Shown here piece by piece: positions 1 to 10,532 of a DNA stretch of 64,000 nt. A program made the position numbers and the translations under genes. The stretch spans positions 620,001 to 684,000 of the forward strand of contig JBAOKB010000144.1 in the NCBI GenBank assembly GCA_037044905.1. Direction: 5' to 3'. This stretch comes from Hortaea werneckii (taxonomy: Eukaryota; Ascomycota; Dothideomycetes; Mycosphaerellales; Teratosphaeriaceae). The notes under the pieces are model-generated. The model was given only the letters and a program-made list of their open reading frames with translations, was not told the origin of the DNA and made no database searches. Numbering within the stretch: the stretch's first letter is position 1; each line of letters opens with the position of its first letter.

Positions 1-299
1 CCCATGCGCAATCACAGGGCACACCACCGTATGGTCAGAGCTATGGGAGCGGTAGAGCTCAGTACAGCGATCCGGGCAAGCGGCTACAAGGCAACTTTAG
101 TGCTTTCCAGCGGCCCATCATCGGCCGCGGCAGCGACAACGCAGACATCCACCTCGACCAATTTGGTGAAGGTTCACGGCGCGACATCAAGGTCGTGACA
201 GTTTTGGATCAGGAGGTGGAGGAGCGCTCTGGCGAAAGCAGCAGCACGCGTAATCTCGTGGACACGGAAAGTTTGAGACGGACCAGTGAAGAGCGGTAA
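1..299 (+). CDS. 3' end of an unrecognised gene (partial, runs off the left edge)
   Basis: An open frame (codons starting at position 3) enters from the left edge and ends at TAA 297-299, giving about 98 C-terminal residues. The tail is hydrophilic, rich in Gly/Ser/Gln at first (PPYGQSYGSGR) and then acidic (VVTVLDQEVEER), with no domain or membrane segment. Such tails are common on the cytoplasmic side of fungal integral-membrane proteins, but that is only a guess because the body of the gene lies outside the window. The reading is supported by an uninterrupted 98-codon frame with protein-like composition; the ATG-led frame at 4-198 on the same strand reads as low-complexity S/T/A and is less likely. 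Confidence 0.5.
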   Translation, partial: HAQSQGTPPYGQSYGSGRAQYSDPGKRLQGNFSAFQRPIIGRGSDNADIHLDQFGEGSRRDIKVVTVLDQEVEERSGESSSTRNLVDTESLRRTSEER

Positions 300-1532
300 T
301 TGTGTATGATACCCCCCAGACGACCTATAATGACCTGTTACTTCGACGACCGATGTGGACTGAATGAAAACTGCTCCTTCCTTTCCAATTCACAAGATTC
401 GAAGATTTCGAAGATCGATTTCTTGCTGCCTACACGAAACCCCAGAGACCACGAGATGCCATATATGCAATGTTTGCTGAAGCTGGTAACCTCTCCGAAG
501 CTCAGCTGTACACCAACGAAAAATCCATGCCGGGTAAGGGGAGATCAATGTACTTATAGCGATGAGTCTAGAGTACGATCCAATGCCACCGCCATCTCTA
601 GGCTTGCTTTATTTTTTTATTTGTTATTTTCCAGCTTTCTCCGCTCGCAATACCGTTCACACATAATCTGCGCCCTCTGACCGTTCATTCATTCATTCAT
701 TTAAATGCATGGGCCCCCTTTGCTCTACCCTCAACATGTGACAACAGAGGATCAGGGAGATTGGTACATAGGTATTCACTTCGTGTCTGAGGCACACCTG
801 CTTATCTAAGCGTGGTCCGTGATGGCGCCATTCGAGTATCATAAAATTATCCTTCCTCGCCAGACCCAAACGTCTTCTCTTCTTCATACTTACCTTGTTG
901 CGCTGTGGCAGCTCACGAATTGCCTACAGCTAGCAGAACCTCCTGCATTGCACAGCGCGGAGAGGAGCTGCTACGAGTCTCCTTCGGGGGCCTCGGCGGC
1001 GTAATTTTTGATGGTCTTCTATCGTCGCAATCGCGACTCACTTCTTTCATCAGTCTGTCTCAGGCCGTCAATGGCTGGGAGCTGGAGAAGGAATGAGCCT
1101 ACGCTGTCTTGACTTCTTGACCCTGTGCCTGTCATAGGGAGCGCTGGCCACTAAGGCTTTCAGCTATCGTACACGGCCACGCAAAGTGACGCCTCGCCCT
1201 TCTGGTTGCCATCAAACAGCTTGGATGGGCATCACGTAGCGTCCTGATGGCATGACACGGCGTCGCGTACCACTGCAAACATTGACAGCGATCACAGACG
1301 AGGGTGAGGACGAGGACGAGCCTTACGCGTCTGGGTCACCCGATACAACCATTGAAAGCCGGATGATAGGCCGGGCAGCTACTCTAACTTTCGTCACTGC
1401 ATGCCTTCCGCTGAAGTATGCCAGTCAGATACTCAACGCGTCAGCTGACACGAGAACATTCAGTACAGCTCACAGCAATCACAGGCTAGATTCTGCGTTG
1501 CAAACCAAATAAGCTTACCTTGCTCCGGCACC
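300..1532. other. intergenic, no supported gene
   Basis: About 1.2 kb between two plus-strand genes. It contains only short frames without recognisable protein character and an (ATTC)4 run near 683-700. The last few hundred bases are presumably the promoter of the 1533 gene. Confidence 0.5.
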
Positions 1533-1907
1533 ATGGACTCCCACAGACGCGACTCTAAGCAGGCAGAAGCACTGGGAAGTGCACACGAGAAACCCGAGCA
1601 AGCACCTCAGAACTTCACAGACACCGCAGCTGATGACCCGAGTCTCCAAGCTGCAGATGCTAGTGAACCCAGCAAACGCCGCGCTTCTGTGCTACAGCGG
1701 CTGAAGCATCCACTGCACAAGGAGAAGAAAGATGCGGGCGAAGAGAAGAAGGAATCAATATCGGCCTCAGGGCCCTACATCTTCGCATTCGACCCAGATA
1801 CGGGGACTAGAAGGTTGATGAAGAATCCGCATTGGCCTGAGGAGGACTCGTGGAAGCGGGAGAAGGATAAGCCTACAGTGCCTGGCGGGGCCGGCTATGT
1901 GATATGA
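1533..1907 (+). CDS. small hypothetical protein (124 aa)
   Basis: Single-exon frame with a good start context (ggcaccATGGac). The protein is hydrophilic: an acidic, low-complexity first half, a basic stretch RRASVLQRLKHPLHKEKK around residues 49-66, then a compact end containing YIFAFDPDTGTRRLMKNP and WPEEDSWKRE and finishing GGAGYVI. The second half looks like a short conserved fungal motif rather than random sequence, but I do not recognise the family. There is no signal peptide or membrane segment. Cytosolic location is inferred only from composition. Confidence 0.6.
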   Translation: MDSHRRDSKQAEALGSAHEKPEQAPQNFTDTAADDPSLQAADASEPSKRRASVLQRLKHPLHKEKKDAGEEKKESISASGPYIFAFDPDTGTRRLMKNPHWPEEDSWKREKDKPTVPGGAGYVI

Positions 1908-2363
1908 CAGACCGTAGTCTGATGCGACATGACATGAGTTATGCACTGCGATAAGGAGGTTTGCAGAGGTGCCTATGGTACTGTGCTCTGCTGCTACAGG
2001 GGGTTCGTCGAGGAGAGCTTCCTCAACTTGGCCAGAGAGGTCGGATGCACTTCGACTGGGTCACTATGACGGGCTCCGACATATTTCTTCGACATGTATT
2101 ACTTTAAGCTATGCACTTCGTAACGTTGCGTCTGTTTCAAATGACACCGAAGTGAACATAACACGTAATACGTAGTATCTAGAGTGGTGTCGGCGCGTCG
2201 GTCTGTTCTTCCTGTAAATCGTACGTAAAGTATAGCTGAGGTACTCTGGCTCTTTCGAAACCTCGAGCCATTCGCTTTGACCCGATTCTCCCTATTCCAA
2301 GATCTTTGATATAGAGACTATTGACCATTCCTGTTATACAAGCGCTCTATCCTAAACACTCGT

Positions 2364-3035
2364 TTACTGCAAGTCCGGCAGCTTTCTCACGAAGTGGCTT
2401 GGGCACTCGTAGCCGCCCGGATTGTTGTCCAAGTATAGCTGGTGATACTTTTCAGCATCCCACCACTTGCCGGCTGGGAGGATCTCCGTGACGATGCCGC
2501 CCTTCCACCACTGCTCGTTGGCCTTCTTCGTTACCTCCTCCGCGATGCTCTTCTGCTCATCATTGTTGTAGAAAATGCCAGAACGGTACTGTGAGCCGAC
2601 ATCCGGCCCTTGTCTGTTGGAGGTGGTCGGGTCGTGCATCTTGTAGAAGTACTCGAGGATCGTGCGGTAGGAGAGCTTCTGAGGGTCGTAGGAAAGCAGG
2701 CACGCTTCGGCATCTGTGGGTTTCAGTTAGCACAGAGTTATCCCCTAGACCAAGACAAAGACAGAAGACTCACGGCCGGTTGAACCGCTACACACTGCCC
2801 GATATGATGGCGACTCGGTGTTGCCGCCAATGTACCCGACTCTCGCGTCCAGCAAACCCTTGTTGCCAAAGTCTTTTCTGTACATGTGCTCGATGCCCCA
2901 GAAGCATCCGGCTGCGAGAATGGCCGTCTCGGCACCTTCAGGCACCTGCATCGTGGTTTGGGCGGCGTGGTCTGGCGCGAATCGCATAGAGGCCGAGCTG
3001 AATGGCCTGGTGAGCTTTTGGAAGATGGAGTTCAT
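2364..3035 (-). CDS. msrA: peptide methionine-S-sulfoxide reductase (MsrA)
   Basis: Two exons, complement(2364..2713, 2774..3035), separated by a 60-nt intron (GTGAGT...CACAG); 203 aa. MsrA reduces methionine-S-sulfoxide in proteins and free Met, using thioredoxin, and protects against oxidative damage. The catalytic motif GCFWG is at about residues 43-47 (Cys44). Splicing rebuilds STGHAEA across the junction, followed by HDPT, NRQGPDVGSQYRS and the C-terminal YHQLYLDNNPGGY, all typical of the family. The start is the ATG at 3035 (MNSIFQKLTRPFSS); the frame runs further upstream only through a GTG. The first 20 residues are basic and Ser-rich, so a mitochondrial presequence is possible. The family assignment is near certain. 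Confidence 0.93.
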
Positions 3036-3555
3036 GGCGAAGGCGCTAACGATGCCGACAATTAAGATTGATAATTGTGTGAGAGGCTTCACTTTGGCGG
3101 TTGATGGGGTGTAAGAGAAGAATAGACTGAAAGTACAAGGCCGAAAGAGAGCTCCGAAGGAAAGAGAAACAATCTGATGTCATCACTTCGCTGTAGGCTC
3201 GCCACCTGCCCCTCCGCGATTCGTGCTTCAGATGGATGACACATGTATTATGTATTATCTGGCTGCGACATGACATCGGCAATCGACTGCTGTAGGAACG
3301 TGGTGATCGAGCTGTCACGATATTTGCTAAGATGTGTGCCGTAGCTGGGAGCAGAAAATTACCGACACTCTCTAGATGGATGGGGCTTAAAGCTCGTGGG
3401 GCTCAGCTCAATCATAACACAACAATTTTCCTGTAACTATACTGATAGGGTATCTTAACAATATCAACAATTTCGTGCGAGATCCAGCTCGATGGCTACG
3501 GTCCCCGTAAAGTCCAGCACACTGGTCTCGCTGTGCCGTTTAAAAATGCAATTCA
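3036..3555. other. intergenic, msrA promoter side
   Basis: About 520 bp between the 5' end of msrA and the 3' end of the next minus-strand gene. No coding signal; it should hold the msrA promoter and the terminator of the upstream gene. Confidence 0.4.
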
Positions 3556-6500
3556 TCACATGACAAGGCATTTATTGTCACTCTTCGACATCCAAGTGAC
3601 CATGCTCTTCGTCTCCATAACACTCTCGCCGCCTTCTCCAGTTTCACTCGGATAGCCACCCGGTAGCAATGGCCGACTCTTATCCCTTCTTTTGAAAAAC
3701 CCAAGCTTTTTCGCCCTTTCAGTGCTCGCGAAAGCACTCCGGCTGGTCAGACTGTTCTTCCTTGCATGGCCGGTTCCATGTGCACTTCGCGGTGGTGAGG
3801 CCGCCGCGCTGGGCGCTGGCGGATGCCATCCGGTGATCGGATGCGCGACAGATCCCGCCTTAGGTCCTGACTCCCTTACGGGCAGCTGGTCAGATGGATG
3901 AGCGGGCGGGAAAAGCGAAGGAGAAGCAGCAGCGTTCCGGAAGGCTTGCATGTGCGGCGGCATTCGATCTCCTGCCGAGCTTGTCGACCGAACCATAGAG
4001 GAGGACGCCGCGCTTGGCGCTCGTTGCAATCGACTATCAGGGTGGCCAGTGGGGCTAAGCAATTGGCGCGAATAGCGTTGGCCGGCAGCTGAAGGTGCTC
4101 TGCCGAATGGGCTCGCTGGATGGCCCTGTGGCGCCACAGGGCTAATGCTATTCTCTTCTGGCACCTGACTTCGACGAGCAGGTGAAAGTGGCCTCTCGCT
4201 CCTCACTGTGCCAGATCTAGTTGGCATCCACGAAGCGTTGGTGGAGTTTTGCCCAACGGGGCTGACGTTCTCCCAGTCCCCAATCAGACTTGGAGCGGGA
4301 CCGCTACCAAGTGGGGAGACGGCGTTGCTATATGCGCGCTGCAGACCTCGGGGCATCGGCCGCATAGAGCTGAACGTATCAGATCCCGAAGCTGGCGAAA
4401 GGGGCCTTGCTGATCCGCTTGCTTGTTGCTGTGAATAAGTAGTGGCTGCAGTTGACGCCGCAGTGCGAAAGGCTTCCTCTCCACTGAATGACTCTGCCAT
4501 GCTGGCAGGCGCGGTCGCAGGCGCATCCGACGGGGTCACCTGTCCCGAACCATTGCTCGTAACGACGGCTGGTTTAGGTGGAGGCTGCGGAGGTGCATCC
4601 AGACCTGCCATTGCCCGAAACCTGCTAGGCAATGGCGCGTTCGGCTCCTCCGTATATTCGGGCAGAGGCAAGAAATTGCCATTGGAGTCCACACTTATTC
4701 TTTCCTGGTTTCGTTCCTCCAATGCCTGGAAGCGATGTCTTTGAGCATTGGTGGCTGCTCTTTGCAGACTTAACCCGCTCCGAGGAGCGCCTTGCACGTA
4801 GGGCTCTTCAAGCACCTCTCCACTCTCACTTGCTTCGAGCAAATCCGGTAGAGACCGTGCTGCCTCTGATTGCATGGTATTAATACTCATCATACTTCGT
4901 CTGCTGGCGTTGAGAGCATTGCCAGGGCTCGCACTTCTTGGCACCCTGTCTCGGTTTACGGTCGTCGCTGCTCGCCCAAGCGTACCTGGACGTTGACTCA
5001 GTCCGGCGTTCTTGCTTTGATTTACAGTCCTTTTTCGTGCCAGCGCGACCTCTTCGGCATGATCTGGCTCCGGCTCCTCGAGCACTTGGCTTGGACTTTT
5101 CCCCAGCGTGAGGCTAAATGTCTGCCCTGGCTGGCCTGCAAATTGCGGGTCGAAGTCGAATAATATGATGCGTCCTCCCTCAATATCGTCTAAAGACTCC
5201 TCGGTCATGCCCATGCCGTGATCGGACACGCCTCCGGGACTCGTCACAATGAGACGTCCTTGTACCTGCGTCTGATTGCTCAGTGGCGCCGGCAGCGAAG
5301 CGGAGCTGTGAACCCACCGAACTTCGCTGAATGGGCATCCATAGCCTTCGTCCAGCTCGTGGTCAATAGAATGTGCTTCTACCGTCGTTTCATCGTCCTC
5401 GACTTTGTGCGGTACGATATACAGACGGATGGTTCGATCATTAACAATCATAGCAACAGTATCTCCATGCTCATCGATTGCAGGGCAACTGTGAATCGCT
5501 GCGCCAAGACCGCCGCAGGTCGACAATGGTGGGGAGATAACTACCGGAAAATCAAGATTACCGTACTGCATGTCAGCGATATTCAGTATGCCAAAGGTGT
5601 CCGCTAAGCCGTTCCAGGCGAACAATCGATCGTTGCAAGTCGACCGTGCTTCTCGCATGAATATGGCATGACTGCTGTGCCGAATGTTTTCGGGATGCAG
5701 TAGTTCAGAACACCAGGCTTCCTTCAGCTCATCGTGAGTGGGTATCCCGTTTGAAGCAGCCGGAAAGATAGGCACCGAGACAATGACAGTACTACTGATA
5801 TTGATCCTTGTCGTCGTCCCAAGCAATGTCGACCCGTCCTCGGAGAAGGCCAAGCGATCCATCCTTACACTCCTCACGGCTCGCCTGTCCGTTGGCAGCG
5901 CACCAGCAGCCAAGCTGTAGACCTCGACGCCACCTTCATACGCCGCAGCCAGCAGGCCTCCGCTGGGTGCCAATGCGATGCAATTCGTAGGGAAATCTGT
6001 TTTAATCGTCCGTACCCTCTTCAATTGGCGATTACCAAGATCGTAAACGTTGATCGTATGAGCATCTGCCAAAATCGCAAGTATATGTCCCTCGTCCAGA
6101 ATCTCGACCGCTAGCGGTCTTCTTTTGAGGGCATAGTCCTGGCTGATTCCCACGGGCAATGCGGCAGTCTGTAGCACGTAAAGACGTGCACTGTTATATA
6201 CCGCGATTCTGCGACCGCCTGGTGAGATGCTAAATCCGAAGGCCTCGCCGCCGGGGAAACCCGCAGAGGCCGTTGCCACCTCTGAGACTAGTTTGATGAT
6301 GTGTATTCGCGGCCGGTTAGGCTCATCATCTTGCAATGATTGCCAGCTATATCGTACGCGGTCGGGGTTCTGAGGTTTATGTGTGGTCATTGGGGTATTG
6401 CTCGAGGCAAGTGACGAGCTCCGTGCAGGGGGCGTGCCCTTCAGAATTGAGCTTGCCCTTCCATGTCCGTTGGTCATTGGCACGGATTGGTTGACGCGTG

Positions 6501-7278
6501 GCGTGGATGGCGAGTTGGTAGAGTGTGTGGCTTCGGCTTCGAAAGGTATTGGAGTTGCCACGTCTCGAGCTTCTTGACTGTCCTCACGTAACTGCTCTTC
6601 ACCAGAGCTTCTATGTTGACCACCATCGCTCACGTCTGTGACTGGCGAAACTGTACGCTCGAGGCTGTGCCTCCCAAATTCCTCACGCGTAGGAGACGAG
6701 AAGTTTCTGAAAGGAGGAGACTGCGTTGTTCGTTGTACAGGAAGGCCTTCCGAGGCTGCGAGCGGGTCTACAAAGGTGCTTGAACCGAGTGTTGGAGACG
6801 GCTGGGCGTCTTCGTCCTCGGAGTACGTTTGTTGACGACTGTTGGACGACGATCCAGGAACATCCCGATGGGTCTGTCTTTCTGGCAATTTGCTCATTGT
6901 CCGGCTCAAGTCGCTCCGTTCCAAAGGCTCTCTGACTTCATTCTCGTCTATATCACTCACTTCTCTCTCCGGGAAGTCCAGCGGTGATAGAATATCTTCT
7001 GTCTTCCTCATAACCGCTGCACTCACGACCCTTCCAGACCTTTCCTCTGTGTTTCCCACAGGCATAGCATCTTCCTGTTGCGGACTGACACCTTCATGCT
7101 CCGCCAGCGGCCAATTGTCTCGCTCATACAGCCCCGTGCCATCCATCTCATTGATTTGCCTTCTGCTCACTCGCCACTCATCCTCCCGTATCCTATCTCT
7201 TGTGCTGTTCCATCGCTCGATCAGAGATCCATGGTTGCGGATCGCGGTGGTGCCCGAAGAGAACGTGGATACCGGCAT
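3556..7278 (-). CDS. large beta-propeller (WD40-like) protein with C-terminal CaaX box
   Basis: Single exon, 1240 aa from the ATG at 7278 (MPVSTFSSG); the frame continues upstream only from non-ATG codons. Residues about 1-320 are Ser/Pro/Glu-rich and disordered. About 320-730 carry repeated propeller-like strands (IAVYNSARLYVLQTA, HILAILADAHTINVYDL, LLAAAYEGGVEVYSLA, VAMIVNDRTIRLYIVP), as in fungal proteins annotated as WD40-like or DUF7165, a family name I give from memory. The remainder is again disordered and rich in SP sites. The chain ends KCLVM, a CaaX-type prenylation motif, preceded by a basic patch FFKRRDKSR. This suggests membrane anchoring of a propeller scaffold. The exact role is unknown. 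Confidence 0.8.
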   Translation of the reverse strand: MPVSTFSSGTTAIRNHGSLIERWNSTRDRIREDEWRVSRRQINEMDGTGLYERDNWPLAEHEGVSPQQEDAMPVGNTEERSGRVVSAAVMRKTEDILSPLDFPEREVSDIDENEVREPLERSDLSRTMSKLPERQTHRDVPGSSSNSRQQTYSEDEDAQPSPTLGSSTFVDPLAASEGLPVQRTTQSPPFRNFSSPTREEFGRHSLERTVSPVTDVSDGGQHRSSGEEQLREDSQEARDVATPIPFEAEATHSTNSPSTPRVNQSVPMTNGHGRASSILKGTPPARSSSLASSNTPMTTHKPQNPDRVRYSWQSLQDDEPNRPRIHIIKLVSEVATASAGFPGGEAFGFSISPGGRRIAVYNSARLYVLQTAALPVGISQDYALKRRPLAVEILDEGHILAILADAHTINVYDLGNRQLKRVRTIKTDFPTNCIALAPSGGLLAAAYEGGVEVYSLAAGALPTDRRAVRSVRMDRLAFSEDGSTLLGTTTRINISSTVIVSVPIFPAASNGIPTHDELKEAWCSELLHPENIRHSSHAIFMREARSTCNDRLFAWNGLADTFGILNIADMQYGNLDFPVVISPPLSTCGGLGAAIHSCPAIDEHGDTVAMIVNDRTIRLYIVPHKVEDDETTVEAHSIDHELDEGYGCPFSEVRWVHSSASLPAPLSNQTQVQGRLIVTSPGGVSDHGMGMTEESLDDIEGGRIILFDFDPQFAGQPGQTFSLTLGKSPSQVLEEPEPDHAEEVALARKRTVNQSKNAGLSQRPGTLGRAATTVNRDRVPRSASPGNALNASRRSMMSINTMQSEAARSLPDLLEASESGEVLEEPYVQGAPRSGLSLQRAATNAQRHRFQALEERNQERISVDSNGNFLPLPEYTEEPNAPLPSRFRAMAGLDAPPQPPPKPAVVTSNGSGQVTPSDAPATAPASMAESFSGEEAFRTAASTAATTYSQQQASGSARPLSPASGSDTFSSMRPMPRGLQRAYSNAVSPLGSGPAPSLIGDWENVSPVGQNSTNASWMPTRSGTVRSERPLSPARRSQVPEENSISPVAPQGHPASPFGRAPSAAGQRYSRQLLSPTGHPDSRLQRAPSAASSSMVRSTSSAGDRMPPHMQAFRNAAASPSLFPPAHPSDQLPVRESGPKAGSVAHPITGWHPPAPSAAASPPRSAHGTGHARKNSLTSRSAFASTERAKKLGFFKRRDKSRPLLPGGYPSETGEGGESVMETKSMVTWMSKSDNKCLVM

Positions 7279-8412
7279 CTCGTCTGCTTCTCCGCGCGCT
7301 CGCGTGAAGTTCGGGAGGAACACTGGATGTGCACATCTGCGGATGCAACTTTTCGTGCTACGTGATTCTATCTTCGTGAACGCGGGCGATACCACTGGTC
7401 ATACTGAATATGTCACGGAGAACGATACGTGTAAGACGCGCATGTGTATATATGCAGGCGCACCACGGTGCAGCTGAGCGATGCGGGCTTCAAAGAGCTC
7501 CTGACGCAACTCAAGACGATCATTCATCGTGCTGCGTCCAGCTTGCAGTGGTTGCCTATGACTTCGGTGCAATTATTTGACGGCCCAAATACTAGACGAC
7601 CAAAGCCGGTGAAAAAAATATTCACCAGCTCGTAGTTATCAATCCGTGTTCAGATGCTCTTCTCAACATCGCAAACCGCCGAAAGAGGAAATTTGGAAGC
7701 CAAAATTAGCTTTACGGAGCGCCACTGGGATCCAGGACTGCAGTGCACGTGAAAGCTAGGTACAGACCTTTTTGTTACAAACAGTATTAAGGCGGCTGGA
7801 TGTATTTGACAAAAAGATACCTATATTGTTGCATGTTCACAGTCAATTACAACGCTAGCATCCAAATTACATAAGCCAAAGAGACAATCCCTTTAATAGA
7901 CGAGCGATAATAAACAAAGGAAGTCGCATGCGATAGAATCGAGAGAATAGACATATCTTTTCGTTTGAAAAATCAGAAATTCGACAATTAGCACAGCTGG
8001 AGGAGCAAAGGCAAACGGTTTCCGGCAAGATCTCTTGCAAGCTGTCGATTTTTATTGTGTGGCTCTGCGGTCTTACGCTGTTGAGGCGGGCTTTGAAAAG
8101 GAAGATTTAGACACAAGATAACCAGTCGTATCTCCAGGTTTCCTCTGCAACCTTCAACTAGCCAGATTGCAGGATAGGATCCTGTTCATGGGCGTCGATC
8201 GATAGGGTACTTTTGTCTGCTGTAGTAACATCATAAAAGGGAGTGTTTGGTCCTCCTTCCATTCTTCCACGTCGTTCTTTGACGCCATACTCATCGTCCA
8301 GGAGACAGTATCTTTGGTAATACCTAAGTCTGAACACCAAAGACCCATCGCAACCGCAACCTCCGCAAGACAATCCAAAGCCGGAAAGCCCACTCGTTCG
8401 ATCAGCGAACAA
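7279..8412. other. intergenic, AT-richer spacer
   Basis: About 1.1 kb between two minus-strand genes. The stretch around 7780-8000 is visibly A/T-rich. I see no gene; it should contain the promoter of the 1240-aa protein gene and the 3' end of the next. Confidence 0.4.
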
Positions 8413-9186
8413 TCAGCTCTTCGCCCGATCAACGTCTCCATCTCCGCAAACATGGCACTTCTTCAAATGCGCCTTAGCAGTCGGCCACGTCTCCGGGTCC
8501 CCCGAAGACAAGACCGCCTTACGAAATCCCAGGCTCCGCCGCGTGCACAGGAAAGGCCGGATGCGCTCGACACTACGACAGATCTCCAGCACATCTGCGG
8601 CCGTCAAACGTCCCGTACCGGCGGCGGCCCTGCTGCGCGACTCGATCGCGTCCAGCATCCTTCGCATACCTTGCCCCGCGTAAGAGTGCGCAAGCCCGAT
8701 GCTATACCCGCTCGGCGCGTTCTTCGCCAGTTTCGGTCTCTCGTCAAACGGACGCAATTTCACGGCGATCTTGGGATTCTCGTCTTCACAGGCGATGGCA
8801 ATGTGGAGGCTGAAGCTGTGAGTCACGAAGCTCAGCTTGCGGAGCCGTGCTGCGTTCTCGTCGCCGATGGCGTGGATCCATTTCGTGACGATCGTTAGGG
8901 GCGTCCAGTCTTTGGGGTATTCGGGGTGTTTCCAGCCGCGTAGGTCGATGAGGAATTTGTTCTTGCCGTAGAAGACGTCCAGGCTTTCCTGCCGCATCCG
9001 TTGGGAGACGCGGGAGATGTTTGGTTGGAGGACGGACTTGTCGTGTTCGCGATTGATGGTTTGGGTGTTGTGGGGGAATGATTGCGTGACGTCGATCCAG
9101 GCCGTCTTTGGCCAGTATGTGTAGATTATGTCGCGGACCTCTTGTGGCAGATCGAAGAAGTTAGTGGGGGCGTCTCGCTGCGCCAT
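8413..9186 (-). CDS. 2EXR / F-box-like domain protein (257 aa)
   Basis: Single exon from the ATG at 9186 (MAQRDAPTNFF). The N-terminal FFDLPQEVRDIIYTYW is the signature of the fungal 2EXR/F-box-like family. It is followed by the usual region with NISRVSQRMRQESLDVFYGKN (residues about 58-78) and FLIDLRGW. These proteins are numerous in ascomycetes and some are thought to act as substrate adaptors of SCF ubiquitin ligases; no substrate can be inferred here. Near the C-terminus KKCHVCGDGD has a CxxC pair. The ATG at 9186 was chosen because the extension upstream is TTG-led only. Confidence 0.75.
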   Translation of the reverse strand: MAQRDAPTNFFDLPQEVRDIIYTYWPKTAWIDVTQSFPHNTQTINREHDKSVLQPNISRVSQRMRQESLDVFYGKNKFLIDLRGWKHPEYPKDWTPLTIVTKWIHAIGDENAARLRKLSFVTHSFSLHIAIACEDENPKIAVKLRPFDERPKLAKNAPSGYSIGLAHSYAGQGMRRMLDAIESRSRAAAGTGRLTAADVLEICRSVERIRPFLCTRRSLGFRKAVLSSGDPETWPTAKAHLKKCHVCGDGDVDRAKS

Positions 9187-9833
9187 TTTCTTGTTTGAGA
9201 CTGAAGACGGTAGTGTAGCGGTCAATCAGGGTCTCGAGCAGATCGTTTGCTCGAAACTTGGTATGTGTAACTATCGAAGTCCTTCGGCTTGGATAAGTGG
9301 CGTTGCAGCAGCCGGTAATTACCATGCGCAAGTTGCTCCTACCATTGTCCTGGATTTGATAAATGTAAGGTAAGAAAAGGGTTAGCAACTCCAGAGTCAT
9401 CTTTCACAGGCGGGCAGAGTGAGGTAACTGCTTAGTCACAGAGCTTAGCTTCTGGCATCCAATGGGCACATTACATGTGCGCTCCTGTACAGTGGAAAAA
9501 TCACTGGTTCTTATCCTTGTGGTTACGATCCAAAAGGGAAGTTGCGTCGAATCAAAGGCATTTTGGAAATCGTTCATACACATCACTACCTGCAGTGCGA
9601 AGCATCAATACGCCAATGCCATAGACGCTCTCAAGTAGTCTTTCTGTAACTCCCCCGTTCTGCTCCGGAGGCAACTCTGCACCACCGTCATGCCCATACA
9701 TCAGAACTCTCACTATAATCGCATACTGTAAGCTGCTCACTTTCCACAATCCACATCATGACATGGTTGATCTCATCTTCCCACCACCACCCCATCATTT
9801 TCATCCCCACAATACCCCATAACCACCCCACAT
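9187..9833. other. intergenic
   Basis: About 650 bp between two minus-strand genes. Only short frames without protein character are present. The stretch 9780-9832 is C/A-rich (CCACCACC runs) just beyond the stop of the next gene. Confidence 0.4.
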
Positions 9834-10532
9834 CTAAGCAGCCTTCTTGCCACCGCCACCAATCGCCATACCAAAGCCATAGTTATACGTCAAAGCGCCA
9901 CCAATGTTAGCCGCGAACAGCTGCAGCGCACCCATCAAAGCCTCAACAGCCACCATCCAGGTCTCCGGGGCATAAGCGCCCGCCGCAGTGGTCGCGCTGC
10001 TGACACCCTCCATGCCCATCTTGCCGGACAGGCTCTCCTTGGCGGCCGCCCGCCGGCAGTACCAGACGTAGGCCATAGTGAAGACGACGATGTCGTTGGC
10101 GAGGGCGTGGGCGATGACGCCCTTGAACTTCTGCTTGATGGTCTTGCCGTCCTTCTCGTAGAGCCCTTGCTTGTCGATGGCTTTCTTGGCCTCGCCGATG
10201 CCCGTCGTGATGGCGGGGATGGAGGCCAGCAGGCCGAGGGACAGCAGGAAGTACGACGCCCGCGTCATGTCGTTGGCGATGGGCAGGGAGCCCGAGATGG
10301 CGGCGGGGAGCTGCGGGGACAGAAAGTGCAGGATGTCGAGGGCGGCGGCCAGGCCGATGAAGGCGATGGGGAAGTGGACGGCGGCCGGGTGGATGGGCTT
10401 CTTGAGCGGGTTCTTGGGCTCGCTGTTTGGAGGGGACGGGGATGGTTAGTGGAAGTCTTTGGGGAGAAGGATGGACCAGCGACACGAAGGCAGTCAAAGG
10501 GCAACGTACGTGGTGTTCCTGTTGGCGTCCAT
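9834..10532 (-). CDS. DUF2231-like multi-pass membrane protein
   Basis: Two exons, complement(9834..10422, 10510..10532); 203 aa. The 23-nt first exon (MDANRNT) is joined over an 87-nt intron (GTACGT...AACAG) to the main exon. The spliced protein has the motif HPAAVHFPIAFIGLAAAL at about residues 18-35, typical of DUF2231 membrane proteins, then further hydrophobic segments (SYFLLSLGLLASIPAI, IVVFTMAYVWY, and a last one near ALMGALQLFAANIGGAL). It ends in a glycine/lysine tail GGGGKKAA. About four transmembrane helices are expected. Function is unknown; some relatives occur with redox or haem proteins. Confidence 0.82.
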
